DNA from: Trichoplusia ni
Taxonomy: Eukaryota > Arthropoda > Insecta > Lepidoptera > Noctuidae
DNA length: 64,000 nucleotides
Assembly: GCF_003590095.1 (NCBI RefSeq)
Contig: NC_039489.1
Coordinates: 1,364,001-1,428,000, forward strand
Direction of reading: 5' to 3'
Position numbers and translations under genes: made by a program. The notes under the pieces were generated by a model. It was not told the origin of the DNA and did not search any database. It saw only the letters and a list, made by a program, of their open reading frames with translations. This document shows, one piece after another, positions 37,045-48,426 of the stretch (position 1 is its first letter; the number at the start of each line of letters is the position of its first letter).

Positions 37045-37165
37045 ACAAACATTCAAATCACGTGTTTACAGGCTCCCAGACTCGGAACAAGCGATCGTGT
37101 ATCAGACAAATTGCTGGTAGTAGATGGGGATCGAACTCGATGGTTTATCGTGGGCAGGGAAAAGG
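37045..37165 (+). mobile_element. SINE-like fragment with B-box-like motif
   Basis: CACAAACATTCAAATCACGT, CCCAGACTCGGAACAAGCG and GGGGATCGAACTCGATGG. The last is a good RNA polymerase III B box / tRNA T-arm match. Best-preserved copy of the family also seen at 22610, 32860 and 34830. Confidence 0.55.
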
Positions 37166-40100
37166 TAATGGTGTTTTTTTCTAGTGCCTGGGATACCTCT
37201 GTGACGATTTCCTTTAAAGAAAAACATTCACTGTACAAAATCGGGTTTTTTGTTCATAAAATTAAATTGACCGTTACTTAGAAAAAATAGAATTAGGTTT
37301 CTGAGTAACACTTGCAAATTTAACGATTTGTATGTGGAGTAGGTCTAGAATAACAGTATTTACTAGTACGACTATATATCAGTTTAGTTAGGTCACGTCA
37401 CGACTGATTAAGTGTCCCTATTATGTCCCTCAAGGGCACATACGTGCGTTTTTCCTATTGAGACATGCTTTGCATAACCAATCGTGTATAGTGCGATAAA
37501 GGCAGCTTATATCCTAGCTAGACTAAGCAATGGCTACTATAACAGAGATCCTTGTCAAGTAATTCCGAGTACAACCAAGTATACTAGTCTGGTGATTATC
37601 AAGTTCAAAAGTCATACTTCTGGGTCGATAACGTGGTCTTTAAGGTCTATATGTAGAAGGGGTTCTGCTTCGGAAATAACCAGTAACCTTAAGGCAGAAT
37701 AAAGTAATCATTCTCATTCTCATTCTGGAAGGAAAGGACTTAGGACCGTCGGACTTTAGAAGGAAAGGAATAGATAAAACATCTGTTTATACATACGCTG
37801 AGCACAGCAATATTTGCCGAATGACTTTTTGGGAGCCAGATGTTAATACTTTCACGCCTTTATTATTACTGAAGAACTCAGGTACATAAACGGTATCGAT
37901 TGTTTTTAGAGCTGTTGTAAGAATTACTAGTAGTGGACTAGGCCGAGTTGAGAAGGTCTGGTGTTTACTGACTGCAGTTGACTGCATTTACCGATATCAC
38001 ATAGGCTACAGTACCAAATACTTTTACATTACCACTTTCACACCATAACTAAGACCATGGTTTGTATGGTGCGAACATACATCTACTTGTGTGTGAATCG
38101 CGAACAATGTTTGTTGTCAGTGAAACTACGTCTAATTAGCATTTGTTAGGGATTGATGTGAATTTCAATAAAGATGGAACGGCAATATGATGCAATATGA
38201 TTTAGTGTGCATTCAGAGGTGGGAATACGTAAAATTCGTTTTTGTTCCATTGTCGAATTATACCCGTAATGTAAACATTGCTTGGATAATGGTTGTGGTT
38301 TCCTCAGATAAAACGATTGTCTATTTTTTTCGGCTTAAAAGACAACTGTTACTACATGTGTTTACTAGTGCAGGTACCACAAAAAATACTAGAAATGCCA
38401 CTACGCGGTTTGTTTTGTGTTTGTTTTACAGCTATATAGGAGTTTCACATCCGGATAGTATTTATATCTGAAATTTCTTTTATTATACGTCAAATAATTA
38501 TATTAAAATTTTGATTAACTCTGAAAGCATTGCTTAATCTAGACGTCGACTACGTAAAAGTATATTTTTTATATTAATTTCTAAGAAGACTAAATATTGA
38601 TAAATTTCTGTTGTTTACAGAAGTGCTTTCTTAAATATTCAGTCAACATAAATACTAATCAGGTATAAAGAGATCACAAACCATACATTTAATAACTATT
38701 ACTATTCACTTCATTCCTGCACCAAAAAGGTTACAATTATATTGTCAAAATGTACCTTTCTTCTACTAAGTGACCAGTTTCTAGATTCAATGGCTGTGAA
38801 CATTTCGTAAGGACCTGCGATGACCTTGTTGGAGTTTTGTCATAAGAGCTAACTATACATAAATCTGTTCGTTTAGTTAAACAAGAGGAGTGGGAGATTT
38901 CTATCCATAGATTACCAAATTGTATATAAAATTAATAAAAATATACAACAATAATGAATCTATAGAACCGATAATATATTTAGAGGTTGTCAAAAACAGA
39001 GGAAAATGTTTTTAAATTCTTAAATGTTTTTCTGTTATATGGACAACTCTATAGAATTTTTTGAAGAACTTTTTCATGTTCATAATGTTGTAAACTTTCT
39101 ATAATTAGGAGCTTTTTAGAAATTTTTTTTTTAAATACAATTAATATTGCTAAGTGCTTGAGTTGTTTATATTTTGCCACCAATTAGTGTCTACCTCATC
39201 GGAAAATTTAGATATATTTTGAGTCTTTTTGTAACTAATTAAAATAGCTGCAGTGAGGATCACTAATTAAAAACAATCTGAAAATTATATATGAAATAGA
39301 AACTACAGACAAGTGCATATAGACAAAAAAACAAACTTTTACATTTTTGTGTTCTTACATATTAAAGACAATCTGAGTTGAATCTGAAGGCTATATAACA
39401 TTCTTTTGAGTCGATATCATTTTAAATTTATCTCAATATACAATAAATATAGTATTTAATAAATATAAAATAGTGGTTTCACTTTCACAATTAGGAGCAC
39501 AAGAAACACAGAAGCAGCCATTTTTAGATCACACAGATTATGTCCTACCTGAGGAGTTGAACTCATAGCGATTTACTGCGAGCTTATTGGTACAATAACC
39601 TTCTCCACTAGGCAATCATTACAGATTTTATAAATTTATTATTTATATGAAAATTGTAAATATACATAAGGTTAGTAGTTTCTGTATTGTTAACCTGTAT
39701 GGCTTGACTTGTTATTATAAATAATTATTAATTATACAGGTTGAGAGAAAACAATAAATATTTTCTATAGGCCATTTCATAATACCTTCAGTTAGTCAAT
39801 TGTTGAACATACATAAACTTATATTATTCTAAATCAAAATAAACATATTTTTCCCTATGATTGTGGGAATAAAATATTATTCTGTTTAAGGTAAATTACT
39901 GTGTTGTTATAGGTTTTGTTATTATATTTTTACTTAATATTAGTGGATATGTTTTAGTTTTTATTTTTGTTAAGGAAACATAGTTTAGTACTTGTATTTA
40001 ATTACTTAAAGCAAAAGATGCAAAAGAATGCGAGTAACAGTATAAAAACCTCAACTTGTACTAATTAAAATAACAGAAGGTGGCCATGAGAATTATTTGT

Positions 40101-40564
40101 TTTTGAAGGCTGTTCTCAAGCAATTTAAGATATTTACACATCTGTCACACTTATAAACATTGGAAATGGGTGATATATTCTACAAATGTTTCGTTAATCA
40201 CATATTGATATAATGGACCTTAACCCAGTGAGTAAGAGAACGTGTTCTAAACTCGAAATATAGTAATATTGACGATACTAGGAAAATGTCGTGACTAATC
40301 TATTACTACACTGGGTACATAAGTTCTTAACAGAGTTGCAATGTTAATATGTAGGATGTGGTCGTTAAAAAACGCGGGCGATATTAACGAAGATTCGACT
40401 AAGAGATAGGTCTATACTACTAAGTACCAAGGTATACAATAAACCTTGACATTCGACTTTTAACATCTCACACACAAATACTACAATCTTAATCTATTTA
40501 ATCTTTTTAACAATAATATTTATACTAGTTTTATTTAGTAAGGAATTATTGCAAATAAACTTAC

Positions 40565-40720
40565 GGCAAGGGAGATTCTCAAGTTGAAAATAGATGCTGT
40601 ATCCCGCAAAATAAACCACAAAAGTTACATGATACGCAGTTCACCAAGATGAATATTATGTCACCCGTAACACCAGAAGCTCGATTTTAACACTTTTTAA
40701 CTATAAATATGCTATTTCTA
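40565..40720 (-). other. Candidate noncoding first exon of FHIP
   Basis: The minus strand shows a perfect donor, GCC|GTAAGT, at 40565/40564. A partner acceptor (TTGTCACAG) lies at 36864, just before the FHIP start. The upstream edge is a guess. If right, FHIP and LRR gene A share a head-to-head promoter of about 0.5 kb. Confidence 0.3.
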
Positions 40721-41214
40721 TCACTTTCATAGCCATACAGAATATTGTTTAACTCAATCGCTGCAAATTGTAATAAAAAGTGTAAATCGCAGAAAAAAAG
40801 AATGCAATTGGTAAAGACAACCATGCATGAATGACAGTAGTGATGTGAAAGACAACTTCAGCCAGATAGTGTTTTAGTAATTGATAATAAAAAATAGTAT
40901 CACAATTATTAGTCGATTTTGTATTTTTTCCTATTAGTACAGTACTCTTTATAAAGAAACAAGAAACACGAAACTCCAAAATCTAGAATGTAATATAAAA
41001 CATTGTAATATAATATTAAAGCGTAATTCTCTGGTAAACTATAATTTACGCCAATACGAATACTGTTTTTGAATATATTTTGAAACTTTTTGCGTAATTA
41101 ACAAACAATAATGACATTTGTGAAATAAAAAACTACTGTTTCGTCCTTGCATAAACAGTGGAATAATTTCAATTTCTGCTGATATTTTTTATAATTTATA
41201 AGTGTATTTATAAA

Positions 41215-43258
41215 ATGTTAAGATCAGAAAAGGAAAGAGTGTTAATGCTCACAAGCACTAACCGTAGCAACGTTTTAGGAAGGCTATCGGTGGATTCAGA
41301 TGTGCATGAAGATGTTCAGGGTTCAGGCATACCGACTCCTTTACAATTTGATGCATTTATACCTTGGGTTTGCGCACAATGGTGTGCCTCAAATAATGTT
41401 CTCGTGACCAAAATGAATCAAGGTTATTCAAATTTTATTTCTTATAAATTATGGGCTGAAACTACGTTGGTGTGCTGGATACCGTTTAAACGTTTAGTTT
41501 CAAATTTGCCAAATCATTCCCACCTTTCTTGAATTTTATCGATAACTAATATATATATTTTGTTATATTATGTAAATGTACCGATGATTCGTAACGTAAC
41601 TGTTATATTTTTAAAGTTTATTGATTGCTTCAATAAACTTTAAAAATATAACAGTTTATTTCTGCCTTGAGCCATTTGACTGTTCAATCAGGCGTAAAAC
41701 AACGAAGAGGATAATCTTTTATTGAATGCTTAGCTAGTGTTGTTGTTTTAACACTCATTGCTTTACCTAAATTGTAAGGCATATAATGTTCCAATGTTTA
41801 TACTTTAGAGAGGAGAGGAAGTATATTGTCAATTGGCAATTTTTCGTCAAATTCTAAGTTATTCCATCTTATTACCAAATGTTCAATTATATAATTTTAT
41901 TTTATACAACTTATTACTTTTCTACCTTATCTTCCGTTTTGGTAATCACTCTTTAACAGATTGATTTTATCTTTTCTATTTTAGAGGACTACGTTAGACA
42001 AGACATACGAAAATCTCGGATTTTTCGTAGAGGGAGACACAAGAGCGCAGCTCCACTAGTAGGCGATCATCATGGCTCTTCCGGATCAGACAAAGTATTC
42101 GAGTACGGAATGCATGACAGAGTTGTTCATATGAAAACAGTATATAACAATAAGCGAAAACTTGTCGAAGTAAGCATATCTGGATGCCCCTTCAAAATCT
42201 CGAGAAAAATTATTCACGCGTTTAGCCTCTGCATCTCATTTCATTCTGCTTGGAACCGACTCACTTTTCGTAGGGGTGGTCTCTCCGACGAGATCATCTA
42301 CGAAATATCCAAATTACTCCCCCATTCGCATATAACAGAACTTTGTTTTGACGATTCAAGCGTTTGTCAGGGAAACTATTATATTTTACTTGAAATTGAG
42401 GCGCAGGTAAAATATTTGTCTCTAAATAGATGCAAAATAAACGACGCAGTTTGTGCTAAAATTATCTCCTGTATCGATTACGGATGTCCGTCTTCAGAAA
42501 GCCTTAGAATTTTAGAATTAGCGTCGAACGATATAACCGATGTTGGGGCTAAGCGTATTGGAACTATGTTGAGGAAGAATCGAACTTTGTTGCATCTCAA
42601 TTTATCAGGAAACAAAATCACCGATAAGGGCTTCGAAGCCATCATCGGCTCTTTAAAACAATTTGCTTTGACCACCCAGGAGCAAATCGATATGAAAAGT
42701 AGAAAGATACGATACATGCAGAACAGAGCGATAGTGTACAACAGGTGCTTAGAAGAGCTGAAACAAGGTAAAAGTGAAGATGGCGAAAGTACAATAGGAA
42801 AGAAGAATATATTTAGTGTGAAGCGTATGCGAAGGAAATCAAAACGAATTCTGGACGAAAATTTGACGGCACAAGCGGAAATTATGACCACAGCCATAGT
42901 GGGAGATTTCAAGGATCCCTATTGTGGCGATAATGTTATCAATCAGGATGGTTACATATATTCGAAGGGTAACCTTATTTTTTCTTCTTTGAACATCGCA
43001 TATAATGATTTGGAGTATCAGTCAATCCTTAAAATTCGGGACGTGGTAACATATCAGGCGGAGGTTGAAAAAGTTTTGCCTGAAACTGGTCTGATCCGGA
43101 TTACGTTGGATGGGAACTGGATGCCCCCGAAGTGCGAGGAGCTTGATGTAATCGACGCGTGTTTGAAGAAAGTTATTTCTGATTTGACGCCTACGCCTCG
43201 AAAGACTCGAACATCATCGCTGATAAGAAAATTGATGTCGAAAACACACACTCAGTGA
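41215..43258 (+). CDS. Leucine-rich-repeat protein, LRRC71-like, tandem copy A
   Basis: Two exons, 41215-41422 and 41985-43258, 493 aa. The donor (CAAG|GTTATT) and acceptor (TATTTTAG) join in phase 1 at a Gly/Glu codon; copy B has the intron at the same place and phase. Exon 1 encodes a short Ser-rich head. The body has ribonuclease-inhibitor-type LRRs (ILELASNDITDVGAKRIGTM, LHLNLSGNKITDKGFEAI). A basic helical insertion starting LTTQEQIDMKSRK follows. A last LRR-like block (GNLIFSSLNIAYNDL) precedes a basic tail. The order LRR, 'FPLT-E' linker, charged helix, isolated LRR resembles LRRC71, a poorly known protein tied to cilia and sperm in vertebrates. The family call is from memory; an LRRC34-type protein is the main alternative. 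No signal peptide or membrane segment seen. Confidence 0.75.
41598..41656. repeat. Perfect 26-bp inverted repeat with 7-base loop
   Basis: Arms 41598-41623 and 41631-41656 are exact reverse complements (AACTGTTATA...); the loop is ATTGCTT. It lies in the single intron of LRR gene A. Confidence 0.95.
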
Positions 43259-43605
43259 TTATGAAAAGGTAATGTATAAGAAGAAGGCTGTTTGAGTTTT
43301 TTTATACTCCGATTTAGTAAGTTCGTTCATTCAGAAGGAATGAAGAAACTTTATTTTCTAAGACCAAAGAAATGACGTGGTTCTCAAAGCCTTACGATTA
43401 AGTACTGTTTCATAAGTTTTGTTTGGTTGTATACTGTATTTAGTACACCAGGTATTTAGTTATTAAATATATTTAAACTTTGCAGGTACAGTCAGGTAAT
43501 CAGTTCATTTATTCACTTTAGATCTTTTAAGTATCAGAAATACGTTTTAAGTTTACGTTTAATTTAGTTTAGCATAATTGTTTGAATTATTGTGTACCTA
43601 ATACT

Positions 43606-43611
43606 AATAAA
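43606..43611 (+). terminator. Poly(A) signal of LRR copy A
   Basis: AATAAA followed by a GT-rich stretch (GTGTATGTA), about 350 bases after the stop. Confidence 0.55.
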
Positions 43612-43734
43612 GTGTATGTACAATATGAATGAATTGATTTTATTCCTAACCATCCTACCCTTATCTTATGTAGGGTATAGCCATGCTTTGGAAGAGTCAG
43701 CGGACCAACAACCATGTTTAAAATTATGTTATTG

Positions 43735-43800
43735 CAGTTGTATAAGTGTGATAGCGCACTACATGGCGTAGAGGGGTGTCTCTCTTCCACATCTGCATTA
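43735..43800 (+). repeat. Dispersed repeat, same family as 29165
   Basis: GTTGTATAAGTGTGATAGCG, CACTACATGGCGTAGAGG and CTCTCTTCCACATCTGCATTA align with 29165-29235. Confidence 0.5.
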
Positions 43801-44608
43801 ATACTCAATACTGAATGATTTATTGCGTTCCATAATATACATGATGGTCTTGAAAATGTAATGATACAGAACCATTATTGTTGGGCACAGCAATAACTTA
43901 GGAGAGAGGAAGCAGTAATAGCCTTATATTTAATAGTACACTTCAAAAAACTTATTTTTATCTTTCTATGGTAATTTTCCTTTATAAGATGGTAGGCCCC
44001 CACGATTGTCGTTCAGGGAAAGAGGAAGGTTTGACGCTGCTTGGTATATGTTTACACAGCAAAGTCAGTTAAAACTTTAGGACACACCTATTTCTTTGAA
44101 ATCTGTGACTTGTGAGTGCGGACATGCCATATTTATAAACGAAATGGGGTACGCAACTAATATCTTTTGAACCTGTTATAAATTACTCTCTTTTATGTTA
44201 AAGGCATTTAAAAGGATTACACACGCAGCAACAAGGCAATGCTAGTAAAATACGTTCAAATGATTTGTGTGAATGTTTTCCAAAACACTGTTTAAAGATT
44301 TTGAGTTTTATGATTCTTCAGTATAAGTACTGAGTAATCACAAACTCGCAAAGTATAAATACGATCTGTAAGTGCAGGAGAAAAAAAGAAACAAGACCTC
44401 CTTTTTCGGTGTAAGTTTTGATCAAGCAATCTATGAACTTCGTAGTCGTGACCCTTGATTGACATAATTCAAAAGTTGCACATACATCATTGGTCACATG
44501 AACATCTCAACAGTTTTTCATTGTAAAAATATACATTAGTTTTCATATATCGTATTTATAACATTTGATATAATTTAATTTTTTATTGTGTTTTTTTGTT
44601 CTTGTGAA

Positions 44609-46439
44609 ATGACGCTGAGGGCGGTGTCATTGAGATCGTTTAAGCTAGATAAAGTAGAACTGACAAGATCATTACTCTCCCTCCGTTCTGAGGATGGGAA
44701 ACCAGGGAAACCATTAGACTTCGATGAATTTATAGGAACATCATGCAAACACTTCGACTGCCCGATTTCTGTAACTGTCGGAAAAGAAATCAATCGAGGT
44801 AAGAATCTTCCGCTATATTATCCTTATGCAAAAATTTTGTTTGTGAATAAGTCGTTAGAGTGCCATAATAAAATAAAATTGAAGAGTTTGAAGCACCTGG
44901 AACTCCTGGTCCGAGTTGACAAATTATTTCAGCGTTCGATCTAATAAGTAGTCTTTTCAATTAAAGACGATACAATTATACCTTACATAATATTATAAAA
45001 CGAGGAGTTGAATGGTAATGTTTATTAAAATACGTTATATATATTTACAGTAAAAAAACAATATTAAAAGTTAGTGGGTGCTTTTCCAAGCTGCATTCCC
45101 GATTTTCAGAGCCTCTCGTTCGTTACAATTCACTCCGTTTTAATTTCTAGATGCCGTATCTAAAAGTGGAAAGAAATATGAATCAAAATCAAAATTCAAA
45201 CGCAAGAGTATCATCCCTCAGTTGACAGATATAGTAACTTCCGATGATGATACCAGGACAGAGAAGTCGCTAGTACTCGATGATCACACTTTACTTGTCA
45301 TGACGTATTACGATCATTTGAATCGACTGACAGAAATACATATGAACAAATATCAGTACCATGCTATTCCGTGGGTTCTCATGCGACTCATAGCGTTGAT
45401 AGCTCCCTTCAATAAAAATCTGCAAAAGTTTGTAATAAAGGGTTGTAAGGTTGATATGTACACCATTCATGAATTGAGTAAGTTGCTTCCCCTTACTAAT
45501 ATAACCGAAGTTTGTCTCGATCAATCACCTCTTCGAGAAGGCAACTACGACGTTCTTCTATGCGACACATCTTCTATACGAAGTCTATCGCTAGCTAGGT
45601 GCAATATAAATGATATTGTGTGTGAACGTATTGCCGCAAGACTGAAATACTTAGAGCCTGCTGAAAATACACTGGTTACTCTAAATCTGTCTACCAACTA
45701 CATAACGGACGTCGGAGCTGAACATTTAGGAGCTGCCCTCAGAACTAATAGACATTTGCGGTATTTGAACGTAGCGGGCAATCAAATAACTGACGTCGGT
45801 GCAAACTTCATCTTTGAAGTACTTAAACAATTTCCTTTGACCTCAGAAGAAATAATAGCCAAGCGTAAGCGACTTGCGGATTATTTGAATAAAAAACAAG
45901 AACTTATCCACAGAGGTCTTTGTGAATTCAAACTGGAAGATCATACTTCAAAAAAGTCATCGAAAAGATCAGCGCCTTCGAGGGGTCACAGTGCTAGAAA
46001 AGAAAAAGTGAGAGAGAGTTTGTCAGACGAAGGGATGAAGGCGAAGGTGGAAATAATGGTTGCAGATATGATGGGGCCCTTCGAAGACCCTTTTGGCGTT
46101 GAAACAACTAAGGTGTTGAATGGGCATTGCTTCAGTGTAGGTAACTTAGTGCTTTGCTATTTAAACTTGGCTTACAACAACTTAACTTTCGCAAGCATTC
46201 AGCAGCTGATCTCTTTGTTATCATACCAGCAGAGAACAAAAACAGCTCGTCTGTGTGGGCTTCTAAATATCATTGTGGAAGGTAATTATTTGCCTGAGGA
46301 ATGTAAGGAATTGAAGGATCTGAGTATCTTGCTCAAAAATATCCAGTGTTTTGGTGGTCGATCTTTGACAGACAAGATGTCAAACAAGAAGAAATCAACT
46401 GTTATTATATCCAACCAAGAGAAAGCACTCAGTGAATAA
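44609..46439 (+). CDS. Leucine-rich-repeat protein, LRRC71-like, tandem copy B
   Basis: Two exons, 44609-44798 and 45151-46439, 492 aa. ATG at 44609 (MTLRAVSLRSF); the frame is open further up only to a GTG. The donor CGAG|GTAAGA and acceptor TTTCTAG join in phase 1. Same plan as copy A: short head with a shared PLDFDEFI / PLQFDAFI box, LRRs (LVTLNLSTNYITDVGAEHLG, YLNVAGNQITDVGANFI), the linker QFPLTSEEIIAKRKRL, a basic Ser/Lys-rich insertion, the block MGPFEDPFGVET, and a last LRR-like LVLCYLNLAYNNL. The two proteins align over their whole length but have diverged strongly, so the duplication is old and both are under selection as coding frames. Probable ciliary or sperm role by family analogy only. 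Confidence 0.78.
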
Positions 46440-47149
46440 GAGAATGAGAGGGGAAATGAGATCGTGATGAGCCTGGTGCCTATTATGACATTGAGCTTTT
46501 TTTAAGTGACTTTTCACTGAGATCATTTGGTACGCGACTTCTAAGCCCTTGAAGTTTGTATGTATATAATTATCGGCGGGTATCGGAAACTGGTGTACCC
46601 TTGAAGAAGAATAAGGAACATCCCAAAACAATAGTGCGTACAGTTGCTTATTCGTTTATTGGATTACAATTGTGTATTTACAAAAAGTGACATTAACGTC
46701 TAAGCTTTTACATGTCTACGTTAACGTAGTTATCAGGTTTTTTTTACATTTATTTTTTCTTAATAACGAATACTAGTTTTGGTAACTTTCGTTTTGAACT
46801 ACACTCAAGGAACTCTTTTAAGTCTAATTTTGATTTCACATTTTTTTTGTTTTATCTACTAAAGTTAAACATTAAAAACAAACTATCACGGATATAACAA
46901 CTAAAGATATTATTTCTTATGATTATACACCTACTTATAGTTTAAACAAGTCAGCACCAACTTTTTCGTTTGTCAAAATTGTGCTTAATACTGGCTCCCG
47001 TTATTAGGGTATTTATTCCTAATTATTCGGGTATGTACTTACAACTACGTATCTATGTTTATGTAATATCGAATCCAAATATAATCAGGTACACGTAGGC
47101 TTTTTCCTAGTCTTTTTTTCCTGGCATTGCCTATATTTTAGGGGCACCT
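46440..47149. other. Convergent 3' region of LRR copy B and the cuticle gene
   Basis: AT-rich, no coding potential. Minus-strand AATAAA at 47017-47012 could end the cuticle gene transcript; another lies near 46655. No repeat recognised. Confidence 0.5.
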
Positions 47150-48426
47150 CTAGTTTCTAGGTGGGAGATATTCTCTGTTCGGTTTTTGAGCTGGTCGTCC
47201 TCGGTTCCCATTCTGGTAACCAGGCCCACTTGGTCTACCTGACGGATAGCCTTGATTCCCAGGACTTGATCCAGGGTAGGATGTGCTCGGTCCGGATCCT
47301 GGGTAACCAGATCCTGTGCTTCCAGGTCCTGTCGATGGTCCTTGCGGGCCGCTAGGGTAAGATCCTGGTCCTTGATAGTTTGGATAGTTTCCAGAGTTTT
47401 GGGATCCAGGGTAACCGTCAGACGTTCCCTGAGATCCAGGATAGCTCCCAGATGGACCTTGTGAGCTAGGGTAACCTCCTGATGAACTTTGAGAACCTGG
47501 GTAAGAGCTGGTCAATGTGACTGAAGGATATGGTGTTGTAGGCCCGGAGCTTCCCGGATAGCTTGATGGTCGTGAGGTACCTGATCCTGGATATGAAGAC
47601 GGTCCCTGCGGTCCTCTATTTCCTGGGTACGAAGAGCCAGGGTAATCATTGAAGCTAGAAGGGTAGTCCTGATTTGATTGTGATCCTGTTTTAGAGTAGT
47701 CGTATAGTTTAGCGTTCAGTTGGTACAAACCAGGAGCAGACTCACAGGTGAACTGGTTCCACCAGACGCATACAAAGTCCTCTTGTGAGAAGATGGTTCC
47801 GTTTGGACAGAGGAAGTCATAGGTCCTGTTGTTTGAGCAAACGTGGAATACTTGGCAACGTGCGTCGACATCAGCATAGTAACCAGGTAACTGTTGAGAC
47901 TTGCAGCTGAACGAAGTTTGAGGAATGTATGAAAGTACAGGATAATCAATTTCGGGTTCACCAGGAATAGCTGAATAGTCACCGCCTTCGTAGCTACCAG
48001 TGTCAGAAAAACTTGTAGTACCGTAATTAGAGCCAGGTTGTCCAGGATAGTTTTGACCTTGTCCGGGGTATCTTGATCCTTGACCTGGATACCTAGTAGG
48101 CCCTCGTCCTTGATTGTAGGAGTTATCGGACTGTCCGGGATAGCCACCAGAGGGCCCACTGGGGCCTTGTCCTGGGTATGACGAGCCGGGGTATCCTGGT
48201 CTCTGGTTTCCTGAGTTAGGGTAGTTTTGTGGTCCTGACGGGTAGCCTGTGGTTGGACCTCCGTTGCCGTTATAGTCGTCGCTCTGAGGTCTGAGGGAGT
48301 AGGATGGGGTGGTGCTGCCTGACCCGGGTGATGTCCCGGGCCGGCTCGACGATGTTCCCTGGCCGAAGGGTCGGTTGGGCCTGTTGTAGTCATACCCGTT
48401 CTGAGCGATGACACCGGCCAGCAGCA
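47150..48426 (-). CDS. Secreted one-domain chitin-binding cuticle protein (CPAP1 type), main exon
   Basis: Encodes VLLAGVIAQ (end of a signal peptide) and then about 415 mature residues. Flanks are low-complexity repeats of Tyr-Pro-Gly-Ser/Gln, both before and after one peritrophin-A (CBM14) domain. Its six cysteines are spaced C-15-C-5-C-9-C-12-C-7-C within FSCKSQQLPGYYADVDARC ... VCVWWNQFTC, fitting the CPAP1 pattern. Two N-glycosylation sequons (NRT, NGT) lie in the domain. Such proteins are secreted by epidermal cells and bind cuticle chitin. A splice acceptor (GTTCCAG) sits before 48426 in phase 1, so the start codon is probably in an upstream exon. The alternative is an unspliced start at 48448 (MTTYYVPVLLAG), which would also make a short signal peptide. 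Stop TAG at 47152-47150. Confidence 0.88.

Larger units (their letters stand above)
36837..41214. other. Head-to-head region between FHIP and LRR gene A
   Basis: Contains the FHIP 5' UTR, an intergenic part and the LRR-A promoter. Apart from the SINE at 37045 and the candidate FHIP leader exon near 40565, I see no gene. Repeats or regulatory sites in 37.2-40.5 kb are not recognisable to me. Confidence 0.4.
43259..44608. other. Spacer between the tandem LRR genes
   Basis: 3' flank of copy A and promoter of copy B. Contains a poly(A) signal at 43606 and the dispersed repeat at 43735-43800. Nothing else recognised; no TATA box seen before 44609. Confidence 0.5.

Noticed and set aside
42478..42912. 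Minus-strand 144-aa ORF
   Set aside because: Antisense of LRR copy A; composition and lack of motifs mark it as a shadow.
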